Positions 17,409-26,713 are shown, numbered from the stretch's first letter. The stretch: DNA of 64,000 nucleotides from Cernens ardua (GCF_051251085.1 NZ_JBPCZH010000005.1:174356-238355); one strand, 5' to 3'. Made by a program: numbers and translations. Notes: generated by a model from the letters alone, not told the origin.

Positions 17409-18083
17409 ATGGCCATGATCAGCTTCGAGCATGTCGGAAAGCGTTACGGTGGGCGTTTTGAGGCCATTGCAGACCTGAATTTTTCCATTGATCGCGGCGA
17501 GATGGTCTTTTTGACCGGGCATTCGGGCGCAGGTAAAAGCTCAGTGCTCAAGCTGTTGACCTGCCTTGAACGTCCCAGTAGAGGGAAGGTAGTGGTGGGT
17601 GGCAAGGATCTTGCCAGGCTTCGCCCCTCGCAGATCCCTTTCTATCGCCGTCAGATTGGTGTGGTATTTCAGGATCATCAACTGCTATTTGACCGCACTG
17701 TGTTTGACAACGTGGCCTTGCCCCTGATGATTCAGGGAACACCACCCAAAGATGCAGCGCGGCGTGTGCGTGCGGCGCTTGACAAGGTGGGGTTGTTGTA
17801 CCGAGAGCGTGCATTGCCCATTGAGTTGTCAACGGGTGAGCAACAACGTATCGGGATCGCCAGAGCCGTTGTGAACAAACCTGCACTGCTGCTGGCAGAT
17901 GAGCCGACGGGTAACCTTGATCCGCAGCTTTCAGCGGATATCATGCGTCTGTTCGAAGACTTCAACCGTATTGGTACCACAGTGCTGCTAGCGAGCCACG
18001 ATCTAGCGCTGATTGCACGCTTGCGACATCGTATCCTGCGCTTGCGCCAGGGCCGTCTGATTGCCGACGAGGAGGGGGCGTGA
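17409..18083 (+). CDS. ftsE: Cell division ATP-binding protein FtsE
   Basis: A 224-residue ABC ATPase that forms an inner membrane complex with FtsX and controls peptidoglycan hydrolases at the septum. It has Walker A GHSGAGKSS (about 36-44), signature LSTGEQQRIGIARA (degenerate LSGGQ, as usual in FtsE) and Walker B LLLADEPTGNLD. A second ATG at 17415 (MISFEHVGKRYGG) matches other FtsE starts better, so the true start could be two codons downstream. It forms the ftsY-ftsE-ftsX operon. Confidence 0.96.
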   Translation: MAMISFEHVGKRYGGRFEAIADLNFSIDRGEMVFLTGHSGAGKSSVLKLLTCLERPSRGKVVVGGKDLARLRPSQIPFYRRQIGVVFQDHQLLFDRTVFDNVALPLMIQGTPPKDAARRVRAALDKVGLLYRERALPIELSTGEQQRIGIARAVVNKPALLLADEPTGNLDPQLSADIMRLFEDFNRIGTTVLLASHDLALIARLRHRILRLRQGRLIADEEGA

Positions 18084-19102
18084 TGCGTCAACCACGAAAT
18101 TCATCATCTCAGCCCAAGGATGTCCAGCCACCGAGCTCTGCTGCTGAGCGCCGTTCGGGTGCCAGAGCTCAACGCATTTCACGTGACCAACAATACCAGT
18201 CGTGGATGGATCACCACCGTCAAATTGCACTTGATAGTGGGCAGAGGTTGTTGCGCAGCCCTATTGCATCGCTGTTTACCATGCTGGCCATTGCTATTGC
18301 GCTGGTGTTGCCTGCGATGCTCTGGTTAGGCTTGGGAAGCGTACGCACGCTGGATTCGAATCTTGAAAGTACGACACACATTACGGTATACCTTCAGGCG
18401 GGGGAGAGCCCTGATAGCGTCAATCAGATTGCCGGTCAGATTCGTGGCAATGCTGCAGTACAAAGTATTCAGTTGATAACAGCAGATCAGGGGCTGGATG
18501 AGTTTCAGCATTCGTTGGGAATTGGTAACGTTGCCTCGTTGCTTTCGTACAACCCATTGCCAGCGACCATTCTGGTAACACCCACCTCGCATGATCCACA
18601 GGCAGTGAGTGATCTTGCCTCTCAACTACAGGGTATCAATGGGGTGGATGAATCCCGTGTGGATGTTCAGTGGTTGCAACGGTTACATGACATTGGCCGC
18701 GTTGGTCAACGCATGACCTGGGGGCTATTCGTGCTCTTTGGTTTTGGCGCGCTGTTGGTTGTCGGCAATACTATCCGCTTATCGGTCGCCAACCGTCACA
18801 AGGAAATCGAGGTTGTGACGTTACTCGGCGCAACGCGGCCTTTTGTCAGAAGGCCCTTCCTGTATATGGGGGCCTGGTTTGGTCTGGGCGGCGGCATACT
18901 GGCTATTTTGCTACTACTGTTGGGGCGTGGTTGGTTGTCTTCGCCAATCAACGATCTGGCGCAGAGCTACGGCAGTAGTTATCAGCTGCCACTTCCTGGC
19001 TTCGGAGGTTCCCTCCTGCTGATCATAGTCAGTATCCTGCTGGGATTATTGGGCGCTTGGATTGCTGTCGCACGGCACCTTTCACAAATTCGCCCCGAGT
19101 AA
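18083..19102 (+). CDS. ftsX: Cell division protein FtsX
   Basis: The membrane partner of FtsE, with 339 residues. A polar N-terminus of about 55 residues leads to span 1 (SLFTMLAIAIALVLPAMLW). A periplasmic domain of about 110 residues follows, then three C-terminal spans. ETLLGAT-type motif VTLLGATRPFVRRPFLYMG is characteristic. ATG 18083 overlaps the ftsE stop (TGATG), with GGAGG just upstream; an overlapping GTG at 18080 is also in frame. Confidence 0.95.
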   Translation: MRQPRNSSSQPKDVQPPSSAAERRSGARAQRISRDQQYQSWMDHHRQIALDSGQRLLRSPIASLFTMLAIAIALVLPAMLWLGLGSVRTLDSNLESTTHITVYLQAGESPDSVNQIAGQIRGNAAVQSIQLITADQGLDEFQHSLGIGNVASLLSYNPLPATILVTPTSHDPQAVSDLASQLQGINGVDESRVDVQWLQRLHDIGRVGQRMTWGLFVLFGFGALLVVGNTIRLSVANRHKEIEVVTLLGATRPFVRRPFLYMGAWFGLGGGILAILLLLLGRGWLSSPINDLAQSYGSSYQLPLPGFGGSLLLIIVSILLGLLGAWIAVARHLSQIRPE

Positions 19103-19680
19103 TTTGCGACGATACTCTAGTGTTCACATATAGAGGGCTGCAACAGGCAAAAGCGTGTTGTCAGCCCTGAAAATCCCACCCTGTACAGGTGAGGGCGCCA
19201 TGAAAATGACAAGTTTGCAAAGTATACTGGAGAGATATCCCGGGTAGGATAGTCTTCGAAACGTTCCGTTGAATTGCAATTCACATCCTTCAGTGATTTG
19301 ACATTATTCCTAATGCGCCTTTATCAATATGCGTACACCCTCCATCACAAGCCCAATAGTATGGATTGCTTTTCAAGGGAACTTTTTTGGAAATGGGGTG
19401 TCTTAATAGATAGGAATAGAGTACTGATAGAATTACTCGTACTATATCAATACTCGAAAGCGCAAGGCACACGCGCTATACTTAACGAATTGTACAGTAA
19501 AGAGACGCCAACATTTAAAACATTAAGTCAGTCATCTCAAGTCAGAACATATCGCGGCACCTGCTGTTTATAGCCTTTACCCGCTGACAGCTTTACCAGC
19601 GCGGTTATTTAGTACATGGTGCCCCTCACGGATGTTTTCAAGCCCAGTTTATCGGGCATCCTTATAGGAGACAGTCACAT
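19103..19680. other. Intergenic region and rpoH leader
   Basis: 578 bp between ftsX and rpoH. It starts with a hairpin (19134-19168). A 99-codon frame at 19274 has no ribosome-binding site or family likeness and is rejected. The 3' part is the rpoH 5' leader, expected to hold sigma-70 and other promoters and possibly RNA thermosensor structure; AGGAGA lies 9-14 nt before the rpoH ATG. Confidence 0.5.
19134..19168 (+). terminator. Hairpin after ftsX
   Basis: AGGGCTGCAACA (19134-19145) pairs with TGTTGTCAGCCCT (19156-19168) with one internal mismatch. It lies 31 nt past the ftsX stop. It is followed by GAAAATCCC rather than a U tract, so it may be a weak terminator or 3' processing hairpin. 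Confidence 0.45.
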
Positions 19681-20580
19681 ATGAGTAACAGTCTTCAAGT
19701 GAAATCAAATAATGCATTGCAAGCCATGGGCCAACTCTCTCCGGGGAATGACCTCAATGGCTACATTCAGACAGTCAACAGCATTCCGGTTCTCTCGGTT
19801 GAAGAAGAACAGGAATTGGCAACACGCCTGCGCAATAATGAAGATCTGTCAGCGGCTCGCCGTCTGGTCATGTCACATCTGCGCTTTGTTGTGCATATTG
19901 CACGCAGCTACTCCGGTTATGGCCTTCCACAGTCAGATTTGATTCAGGAAGGTAACGTGGGCCTGATGAAAGCAGTCAAACGCTTCGATCCGACCCAGGG
20001 CGTTCGCCTTGTTTCCTTTGCGGTACATTGGATCAAGGCTGAAATTCATGAATATGTCCTGCGTAACTGGCGTATCGTTAAAGTGGCGACGACCAAAGCA
20101 CAGCGTAAACTGTTCTTTAACCTGCGTAGTGCCAAAAAACGTTTGGCCTGGTTGAACACTGATGAAGTGGATGCCATTGCCAAGGATTTGGATGTCAAAC
20201 CCCAGGTCGTTCGTGAAATGGAAGGTCGTTTGTCATCCATTGATGCAGGCTTCGATGCGTCTGCCAATGATGATGACGAACAGGCTTATCAGGCACCTGC
20301 GAATTATCTGGAAGATGATCGCTATGATCCTGCTGCCCGTATTGAAGAAAATGACTACGAAGAGGACTCCTCTCGTCGTCTCGCCAATGCGTTGGCCCAG
20401 TTGGACGACCGTTCACGTAACATCCTCCAGCAGCGGTGGTTGGCCGAACATAAATCCACTCTTCATGAGCTGGCGGATGAATATGGTGTTTCGGCAGAAC
20501 GTATTCGTCAGCTGGAGAAAAGCGCAATGAAAAAATTGCGTAGTATGATGGGGGATGTTCCTCTGGATCTGGCGTCATAA
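19681..20580 (+). CDS. rpoH: RNA polymerase heat-shock sigma factor RpoH (sigma-32)
   Basis: A 299-residue group 3 sigma-70 family factor that directs transcription of chaperone and protease genes. Region 2 shows RLVMSHLRFVVHIARSYSGYG, then LIQEGNVGLMKAVKRFDP and VSFAVHWIKAEIHEYVLRNW. The RpoH box is seen as QRKLFFNLRSAKKRL, unique to sigma-32. Region 4 helix-turn-helix (LHELADEYGVSAERIRQLE) is near the C-terminus. Its place after ftsYEX is classical. The start has AGGAGACAG upstream. A terminator follows. Confidence 0.97.
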   Translation: MSNSLQVKSNNALQAMGQLSPGNDLNGYIQTVNSIPVLSVEEEQELATRLRNNEDLSAARRLVMSHLRFVVHIARSYSGYGLPQSDLIQEGNVGLMKAVKRFDPTQGVRLVSFAVHWIKAEIHEYVLRNWRIVKVATTKAQRKLFFNLRSAKKRLAWLNTDEVDAIAKDLDVKPQVVREMEGRLSSIDAGFDASANDDDEQAYQAPANYLEDDRYDPAARIEENDYEEDSSRRLANALAQLDDRSRNILQQRWLAEHKSTLHELADEYGVSAERIRQLEKSAMKKLRSMMGDVPLDLAS

Positions 20581-20900
20581 CGCCAGTATTACTAAAATAC
20601 GTGTCTACACCTGAGGTTCACTTTTTAGGGTTTTATTCTTTGGAATCCTGATTCCTCAGGGAATAAGGATAGTGCGAAGAAAAACCGCCTTTCCAATAAA
20701 AACCGCCTCTCCAACGGGAGAAAGGCGGTTTTTTTATGCATATTTTACGTGGGCCGCTTGATGGTAGGTAATCGTTTTACATCAGTCTTTATTAAACGCT
20801 CATGTACGCTTTGTTTTATAGATGGAACTTAATCGAGCCCTGCCAAGGCACTCTATATATTCATAAGTTGATACAAACAGGAAGCCGTGGCGGGCATCCA
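20581..20900. other. Intergenic region between rpoH and slmA
   Basis: About 320 bp between convergent genes. Apart from the rpoH terminator I see nothing in it. Confidence 0.5.
20681..20737 (+). terminator. rho-independent terminator of rpoH with a duplicated 5' arm
   Basis: CCGCCT (20703-20708) pairs with AGGCGG (20723-20728) and CTCC with GGAG inside, followed by TTTTTTT. An almost identical AAAACCGCCTTTCC precedes it at 20682-20695 and could compete for the same 3' arm. Confidence 0.88.
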
Positions 20901-21512
20901 TTACTCCGTTGGAAAGGACATGGCGGATGCAAGAACGCTCCATTGATCCTGCCACATTGCTGTTGGTGTACGACGAAAACCACTGCGCGTGAATTGTGTG
21001 ATCCGGCCTTCCAATACACTCAACAGTAAATTGGCATACACACTGACTGTACAACTAACGCGAAGACCCTGATGTATCTCGGCTTCCCTGAGCTGTTGTT
21101 TGAGTTGAGTCTCGATGCGATCATAAAGTTGAGCAATACGGGGTTGTAATCGCGCCAGATCACCGCTCAGAACCTCGCCACTCAAGAGGCGGCAGAGCCC
21201 TGGATTGCGTTCTGAAAACGCTAGAATAAAGGTCAGAATTAGTCTCAGTTGCTCTTCTATGGAAGCGTCTTCTTCCCGCGTGACTTCAATCAGACGATAA
21301 ATCTGTGAAAAAAGCGATTGCTCAATAAAGGCAATCAAGGCTTCAAACATTTTGGCCTTGCTGGGAAAATGCCGATAGAGAGCCGCTTCAGAGACATTTA
21401 CTTCGCGTGCCAGCGCGGCGGTTGTGATACGGCCACTGCTGTCTTTCTCCAGCATTTCTGCCAGGGTGAGCAGGATTTGTTCCTTCCGAGAGGGAGCTTT
21501 TTCTTGTGTCAT
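20901..21512 (-). CDS. slmA: Nucleoid occlusion factor SlmA
   Basis: A TetR-family DNA-binding protein that binds specific sites over the chromosome and disrupts FtsZ polymers there, blocking division over the nucleoid. From ATG 21512 it has 203 residues. The N-terminal helix-turn-helix, RITTAALAREVNVSEAALYR then HFPSKAKMFEALI, closely matches E. coli SlmA; ERNPGLCRLLSGEVL is the conserved FtsZ-interface region. An in-frame start at 21560 adds 16 unrelated residues. It lies beside argB, as in Pseudomonas. Confidence 0.92.
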   Translation of the reverse strand: MTQEKAPSRKEQILLTLAEMLEKDSSGRITTAALAREVNVSEAALYRHFPSKAKMFEALIAFIEQSLFSQIYRLIEVTREEDASIEEQLRLILTFILAFSERNPGLCRLLSGEVLSGDLARLQPRIAQLYDRIETQLKQQLREAEIHQGLRVSCTVSVYANLLLSVLEGRITQFTRSGFRRTPTAMWQDQWSVLASAMSFPTE

Positions 21513-21611
21513 GAGCAATAACTGAGTGGAGAAAAAATAAGCGGATGCATGCATCGGCACGGTTTATTGTGCGCATTACAAGGCATGGCCTCAGGCACTT
21601 GGGTAGAGAGT

Positions 21612-22505
21612 TTAATCGCCCGATGCACTGATCAATGTACCTGCGCCTGCATTGGTGAAAATTTCCAGCAATGTCGCATGAGGCACACGCCCATCAATGA
21701 TGACGGCGCTATCCACACCCTCTTCAACAGCCTCCAATGCACACTGGATCTTGGGCAGCATGCCTCCGTAGATGGTACCGTCTTCAATCAAGCGATTCAC
21801 GTCGCTGACACTTAATCCCGTCATCACATTTCCCTGTTTGTCCTGCAAGCCCGCTACATTGGTCAGCAGCATCAGGCGTTCCGCGTTCAATGCCTGTGCC
21901 ACACGGCCGGCTACTACATCTGCATTGATGTTGTATGAGTTGCCTTCGTCGTCCACACCAATAGGCGCAATCACAGGGATATAATCGGCCTGGGTCAGCA
22001 TTTCGATCAGGTCAGTTGAAATGTGTGTGACGTCGCCTACATGACCAATATTGATGGGGTTGCCATTCGTATCATGCAGAGCCAATGGTTTTGCATGAAT
22101 CTGGGCGTTGTCCTTGCCCGTCAAACCGATGGCTTTACCGCCGGCCAGATTCAGGTGATTAACAATGCTTTTGTTGACCTGACCACCCAACACCATTTCG
22201 ACCACTTCCATGGTGGGCGTATCGGTGACCCGCATTCCTGCCTCAAAATGAGACTCGATATTCAGTTTTTCCAACACAATCCCGATCTGAGGCCCACCGC
22301 CATGCACCACTACGGGATTCAGGCCAACCGTTTTCATCAGCACGATATCCCGTGCGAAGGAGTCCACCAACGCATCATCTGTCATGGCATTACCGCCATA
22401 TTTGACGACGATGGTCTTGCCTGCATAGCGCTGAATATAAGGAAGCGCTTCGGAAAGAATTTCAACGACGGAAGCGGGGTCGCGTGATGGTTTTGTATCA
22501 GTCAT
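21612..22505 (-). CDS. argB: Acetylglutamate kinase
   Basis: This enzyme phosphorylates N-acetyl-L-glutamate, the second step of arginine synthesis. It has 297 residues, the longer arginine-sensitive type with an N-terminal helix (VEILSEALPYIQRYAGKTIV). Nucleotide and substrate motifs include VKYGGNAM, VVHGGGPQIG and the C-terminal GGMLPKIQCALEAVEEGVDS. The gene lies between slmA and dut. In Pseudomonas algC separates argB from dut; here the gap is only 63 nt. Confidence 0.96.
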   Translation of the reverse strand: MTDTKPSRDPASVVEILSEALPYIQRYAGKTIVVKYGGNAMTDDALVDSFARDIVLMKTVGLNPVVVHGGGPQIGIVLEKLNIESHFEAGMRVTDTPTMEVVEMVLGGQVNKSIVNHLNLAGGKAIGLTGKDNAQIHAKPLALHDTNGNPINIGHVGDVTHISTDLIEMLTQADYIPVIAPIGVDDEGNSYNINADVVAGRVAQALNAERLMLLTNVAGLQDKQGNVMTGLSVSDVNRLIEDGTIYGGMLPKIQCALEAVEEGVDSAVIIDGRVPHATLLEIFTNAGAGTLISASGD

Positions 22506-22568
22506 GCTGGATGCATCTCAATGGAAATGGTATTTGTGAAAAGGGTGTCACAAAAAGACAAATACTGG

Positions 22569-23021
22569 TCAGTGTTGTCCCGAGCTGCCAAAGCCTCCGG
22601 TGCCTCGCAGCGAAGCATCGAATTCATCAACAATTTCGAGTTCGGCCTGCAGTACCGGTACCAGAACATATTGAGCAATACGCTCGAAGGGTTCGAGGGT
22701 GACAGCCTCCTGGCCCCGGTTCCATACGGAGATCATGAGTTCACCCTGGTAGTCTGAGTCGATCAACCCTACCAGATTACCCAAAACGATCCCTTTCTTG
22801 TGGCCCAGTCCTGAACGAGGCAACACGACTCCCGCATAAGCAGGATCCTTGATATAAAGGGCCAACCCGGTCTTTACCAACGTGGTTTCCCCGGGGTGTA
22901 GGGTAAGGGGCTCGTCCAGCAGGGCACGAATATCCATGCCGGCACTTCCTTCTGTTGCATAGTGCGGAAGAGGGTACTGTTTGACGCGTTCGTCCAGAAT
23001 CTTGACTTGGATCTTGGGCAC
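22569..23021 (-). CDS. dut: dUTP diphosphatase
   Basis: Homotrimeric dUTPase that hydrolyses dUTP to dUMP, keeping uracil out of DNA. It has 150 residues, the usual size. Conserved motifs: GSAGMDIRA (I), PRSGLGHKKGI (II), GLIDSDYQGEL (III) and the flexible C-terminal RGTGGFGSSG (V). The start is GTG at 23021, with AAGGAG nine nt upstream. It is followed by argB and preceded by coaBC on the same strand. Confidence 0.97.
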   Translation of the reverse strand: MPKIQVKILDERVKQYPLPHYATEGSAGMDIRALLDEPLTLHPGETTLVKTGLALYIKDPAYAGVVLPRSGLGHKKGIVLGNLVGLIDSDYQGELMISVWNRGQEAVTLEPFERIAQYVLVPVLQAELEIVDEFDASLRGTGGFGSSGQH

Positions 23022-23201
23022 TGCGTATGGCTCCTTGCGCGTTATAAAATAAAAAACATTATGGCATCCGATATGCTATCAGATCGCCAGTAGTATGTGA
23101 TGAAAACCCAAAAGGCTCGAGAGTCAGACATTCAACAAGAGGGCCTGGCTAATGGAGCGCTCAGCGAAGCTTGTTGGCGTTTATCGGGTTTCAGGCGGCT
23201 A

Positions 23202-24686
23202 TTAGCCCTTGTCAGAATAGCCACTACTCTCCGCTATGATACGCGTCATCAGTGCATATGCGAGTGTTGACTTTGGCTGGAACGGAAAATCCTCATGATG
23301 CAATTCGTCATGTTCCAATTCATCATGTTCCGAGTGCGGTTGAACCGTTTCCTTATGGCTCACGCTCTCCTGGCTCCGTTGCGCCCGCTTCGAGTCTTTG
23401 TGATGACTGTACCAGTAGAGCGTCGCAGCATTATTATCCTGCCCAAAGGCAAGGCCATCGCCGACCTGATTGGCTACAATCATATCGAGCTTCTTGCGCT
23501 TGAGTTTTTCCTGTGCATGCTTGTGGAGGAATTCTGTCTCCGCTGCGAAGCCCACAGTGAAGGGGGCGGCCTCCATGGCGGCAATGGTCGCCACGATGTC
23601 GGGATTTTTAGTCAGGGTCAGCGTCATCTTGTCCTCGCGCCCCTTTTTGATTTTCTGTTCCGCTACAGTTGCAGGGCGAAAATCTGCCACGGCTGCGGTA
23701 GCAATGAAAATGTCAGCCTTTTGGCATGCTTCTTTAGCGGCTGCCAGCATCTCGTTGGCGCTCGTCACATCAATGCGGGTTACGCCTTCGGGGGTAGCCA
23801 ATGTTACCGGTCCGCTGACCAGTGTTACCTTGGCACCCATCTGTTGTGCCGCCTGTGCAAGCGCATAGCCCATTTTGCCCGAACTGTAGTTGCTCAGATA
23901 GCGAACAGGATCGATGGCTTCACGAGTCGGGCCTGCGGTGATGACAATATTGAGCTGATGTGTAGGCCATGTTGCCGTTGCATTCGCAGTATCATTCGCC
24001 CTGGCGGAAGAAATGTAACCGTTTCCAGTATACGTTTGTGCAGTTTCTACAAGGGCCCGGTCTGCAAGGTATCGATGGGCGTGTCGATCATGAGATGGAG
24101 GAATGTCGGCCACCCGAGCGTCAGCACGATATTCCAGCAAGGTGTTGATGATCTCTTCCGGCTCCAGCATGCGGCCCTGACCTACATCTCCGCAGGCCTG
24201 CTCGCCCGCGGCCGGCCCTAGTAAAGTCGCCCCATCCTGCTGTAACTGTTGGACATTGCGTTGAACGGCAGGGCTTGCCCACATCTGCTGGTTCATTGCC
24301 GGCGCCAGATAACGGGGGGCGCTGCTGGCCAGATACAGCGTGCCGAGAAGATCATCGGCAAAGCCATGGGCAAGCCGAGCAATCAGATTGGCTGTCGCAG
24401 GGGCAATCAGCAGTATCTCGGCCCAGCGGGCCAGTTCAATGTGGCCCATACCGGCTTCGGCATCCTGATCCAATAGTGAGTCGTGTACCGGATTGCCTGT
24501 CAATGCCTGAAAAGTCAGTGGAGTAATAAAGGCCCTGGCACCGTCAGTAAGCACCACACGGACGTCCGCACCGGCTTTTTTAAGCAGCCGTGCGAGTGCT
24601 GCGCTTTTATACGCAGCAATACCGCCACTGACCCCCAGTAGAATACGTTTTCCCGAAAGAGAATGGGTAGATTGAGCGCGGCTCAT
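23202..24686 (-). CDS. coaBC: Bifunctional CoaBC (phosphopantothenoylcysteine synthetase/decarboxylase)
   Basis: This enzyme makes 4'-phosphopantetheine in coenzyme A synthesis. The flavin-dependent CoaC half shows SGGIAAYKSAAL, APATANLIARLAHGFADD, APAMNQQMW and the catalytic Cys loop EQACGDVGQGRM. The CTP-dependent CoaB half shows VITAGPTREAIDPVRY, SNYSSGKMG and AAVADFRP. It has 494 residues against about 400 usually: a 50-residue polar linker lies between the halves and another 35-residue Ser/His/Glu/Asp-rich insertion with EHDELEHDEL sits near the C-terminus. ATG 24686 has AGGGAGAA upstream and is preferred over TTG 24704. Confidence 0.95.
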   Translation of the reverse strand: MSRAQSTHSLSGKRILLGVSGGIAAYKSAALARLLKKAGADVRVVLTDGARAFITPLTFQALTGNPVHDSLLDQDAEAGMGHIELARWAEILLIAPATANLIARLAHGFADDLLGTLYLASSAPRYLAPAMNQQMWASPAVQRNVQQLQQDGATLLGPAAGEQACGDVGQGRMLEPEEIINTLLEYRADARVADIPPSHDRHAHRYLADRALVETAQTYTGNGYISSARANDTANATATWPTHQLNIVITAGPTREAIDPVRYLSNYSSGKMGYALAQAAQQMGAKVTLVSGPVTLATPEGVTRIDVTSANEMLAAAKEACQKADIFIATAAVADFRPATVAEQKIKKGREDKMTLTLTKNPDIVATIAAMEAAPFTVGFAAETEFLHKHAQEKLKRKKLDMIVANQVGDGLAFGQDNNAATLYWYSHHKDSKRAQRSQESVSHKETVQPHSEHDELEHDELHHEDFPFQPKSTLAYALMTRIIAESSGYSDKG

Positions 24687-24855
24687 GTGTGTTCTCCCTG
24701 ACAAAAAGCGGCATTGAGTCGTGGATTGGCAGTAAAAAAGACGAGGGCACCATAATATACCTCACCCTTCCTGCATGACAGAGTCGCTGTCCAACGTTAG
24801 CAAAAGGTCATTATATGGCAATGGGAAACGTGCGTAATGGCAGTGGCAAATGTAA

Positions 24856-24925
24856 AAGCGGACTTTTGATACCACGTCATCGATGTGCGCCTGTATCGGC
24901 GCTCCGGGTATCAAAAAGTCCGCTT
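24856..24925 (-). terminator. Long inverted repeat after gpmA
   Basis: AAGCGGACTTTTGATACC (24856-24873) pairs with GGTATCAAAAAGTCCGCTT (24907-24925), an 18-bp stem with one bulged base, and a 33-nt loop with its own short CGAT/ATCG pairing. It begins 23 nt after the gpmA stop on the minus strand and is followed there by TTTTACA. It probably ends the gpmA transcript before coaBC. Confidence 0.65.
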
Positions 24926-24947
24926 GTTAACCGATTGAAACTGCCTG

Positions 24948-25643
24948 TCAGTCGTTTTCGAGGTAGTACTTGTCCTTCACCTCAAGATCGTCAGAGAGGT
25001 CATAGACCAGGGGAACACCCGTGGGAATATTCAGATCCATGATTTTTTCGTCACTGATGGACTCAAGATACTTCACCAGTGCACGCAGGCTATTGCCGTG
25101 AGCTGCCACAATGACCGTTTTGCCGTCACGCAGATCCGGCGCAATACGATCCTGCCAGTAGGGGATGACGCGTTCGAGTGTCACCTTGAGATTTTCACCG
25201 CCCGGCAGGCTGCGCGGATCAAGATGCTTGTAGCGTGGATCATTGGCAGGATGATAGGGACTATCCTTGTCCAGCAGTGGGGGAAGTACATCGTAGCTAC
25301 GGCGCCAGATATGGACCTGTTCGTCGCCATATTTTTCTGCCGTTTCTTTCTTGTTCAATCCTGACAATGCACCATAGTGGCGTTCATTCAAGCGCCAGGA
25401 TTTATATTCGGGAAGCCATAACTGCCCAAGTTCCTCAAGCGCGTAATGGAGTGTCTTGATGGCGCGTTTAAGCACGGAAGTATGGGCAATATCAAACTGA
25501 ATACCCGCATTCTTGAGACGACGACCGGCGCGTTTGGCCTCTTCAACACCCTGTTCGGAAAGATCGACATCAACCCATCCCGTAAACAGGTTGGCCTTGT
25601 TCCATTCGCTTTCACCATGGCGAACCAATACCAGTTTTGCCAT
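24948..25643 (-). CDS. gpmA: 2,3-bisphosphoglycerate-dependent phosphoglycerate mutase
   Basis: A glycolytic enzyme that interconverts 3- and 2-phosphoglycerate. The phosphohistidine motif is LVRHGESEWN (His near 9), the second catalytic His is in VAAHGNSLRA, and RLNERHYGALSGLNK carries the catalytic Glu. It has 231 residues, slightly shorter than E. coli GpmA (250), ending in LEVKDKYYLEND. AAAGGAG lies 9 nt before ATG 25643. It sits between coaBC and radC, which are usually neighbours, so it looks like an insertion into that block. Confidence 0.95.
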   Translation of the reverse strand: MAKLVLVRHGESEWNKANLFTGWVDVDLSEQGVEEAKRAGRRLKNAGIQFDIAHTSVLKRAIKTLHYALEELGQLWLPEYKSWRLNERHYGALSGLNKKETAEKYGDEQVHIWRRSYDVLPPLLDKDSPYHPANDPRYKHLDPRSLPGGENLKVTLERVIPYWQDRIAPDLRDGKTVIVAAHGNSLRALVKYLESISDEKIMDLNIPTGVPLVYDLSDDLEVKDKYYLEND

Positions 25644-26038
25644 CTAACCACTCCTTTCCGTTATTGACACATGAACGGTATGTAAACGTATCTGTGCGTA
25701 ATGTATGAATTGCGCCTGCGCATGACTCTATCAGTATCGCCGGATGCATGAACCATCATAATGCGCTGTTTTTCATGCGTTTCAATGATTATACACCGCT
25801 TGGCTTAAGCAGATACTGACAAGACCGATATCACGCAGGGAAACGTGAGGTTGTGTCATGCATCCTTATCGTCAGCTTGCCAAGGATACCGTTCTGTAAC
25901 ATAACATCATCATGAACAGCGCTGGTTCTATACCAAAGTATTAATCTTCTGCCGGGTTACAATGAGTCTCTTTCCTGAAAGGCAGATGAATAAACAGAGG
26001 TTTGGGGTAAGTGCACCTGAAAGTGAGCACTGGATAAC
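25644..26038. other. Divergent region between gpmA and radC
   Basis: 395 bp with no credible gene, expected to hold the divergent promoters. I see no clear operator or repeat. Confidence 0.45.
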
Positions 26039-26713
26039 GTGAGTATTAAACATTGGCCCAAGGACGAACGTCCTCGAGAGAAAGCCCTCAAAAGAGGAGT
26101 GGCCTCTCTTTCCGATGCGGAACTACTGGCCATTTTCTATCGAGCGGGTGTGGCTGGGTCATCGGCGGTCGATATCGCACGTGAACATTTGACGCAATTC
26201 GGTAGTCTTCGTGCCATCTTGCTGGCTGATCGCGCAGAACTATGCAGTGCACGCGGCATGGGGGAGGCCACCTATATCTTTCTCAAGGCCGCCCTGGAAC
26301 TGTCTCGGCGCCATTGCACATCCAACCTGGCCAAAATGAACACGCTCGAATCCCCCTTGGCGGTCAGGCAGTTTCTGAATGCGCAGTTACGTGATTTTGA
26401 CCATGAAGTCTTTGCCGGTATTTTTCTGGACACGCAGCACCGTATGCTGGCCTTCGAGCAGCTGTCGCGGGGAACGCTGGATGTCGCACCGGTTTATCCG
26501 CGAGAAGTGGTGAAGAAGGCACTTTCGTTGGGGGCCGCCGCGGTGATTTTTGCCCACAATCACCCTTCAGGAGTGGCTATTCCAAGTGACGCTGACCGTC
26601 GTATTACGCAACGTTTGTGTGATGCACTGGCACTCGTCGATATCCGAGTGCTGGATCACTTTGTGATTGGTGACGATGAAATCACCTCGTTCGCTGAGCA
26701 AGGGTGGTTATAG
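26039..26713 (+). CDS. radC: RadC family JAB1/MPN metalloprotein
   Basis: A 224-residue RadC. An N-terminal helix-hairpin-helix-like domain (LSDAELLAIFYRAGVAGSSA) leads to the MPN domain with the zinc-binding motif HNHPSG…SDAD (about 178-192). The family is linked to DNA repair and recombination, but its biochemical role is unsettled. The start is GTG 26039; the Shine-Dalgarno (AAGTGAG) is weak. It lies divergent from coaBC as in Pseudomonas, with gpmA in between. Confidence 0.92.
   Translation: MSIKHWPKDERPREKALKRGVASLSDAELLAIFYRAGVAGSSAVDIAREHLTQFGSLRAILLADRAELCSARGMGEATYIFLKAALELSRRHCTSNLAKMNTLESPLAVRQFLNAQLRDFDHEVFAGIFLDTQHRMLAFEQLSRGTLDVAPVYPREVVKKALSLGAAAVIFAHNHPSGVAIPSDADRRITQRLCDALALVDIRVLDHFVIGDDEITSFAEQGWL

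Noticed and set aside
19274..19573. 99-codon frame upstream of rpoH
   Set aside because: No ribosome-binding site, odd composition, sits in the rpoH promoter and leader region.
23295..24221. 308-codon open frame antisense to coaBC
   Set aside because: Cys-rich, unlikely composition; lies wholly within coaBC, whose motifs are certain.
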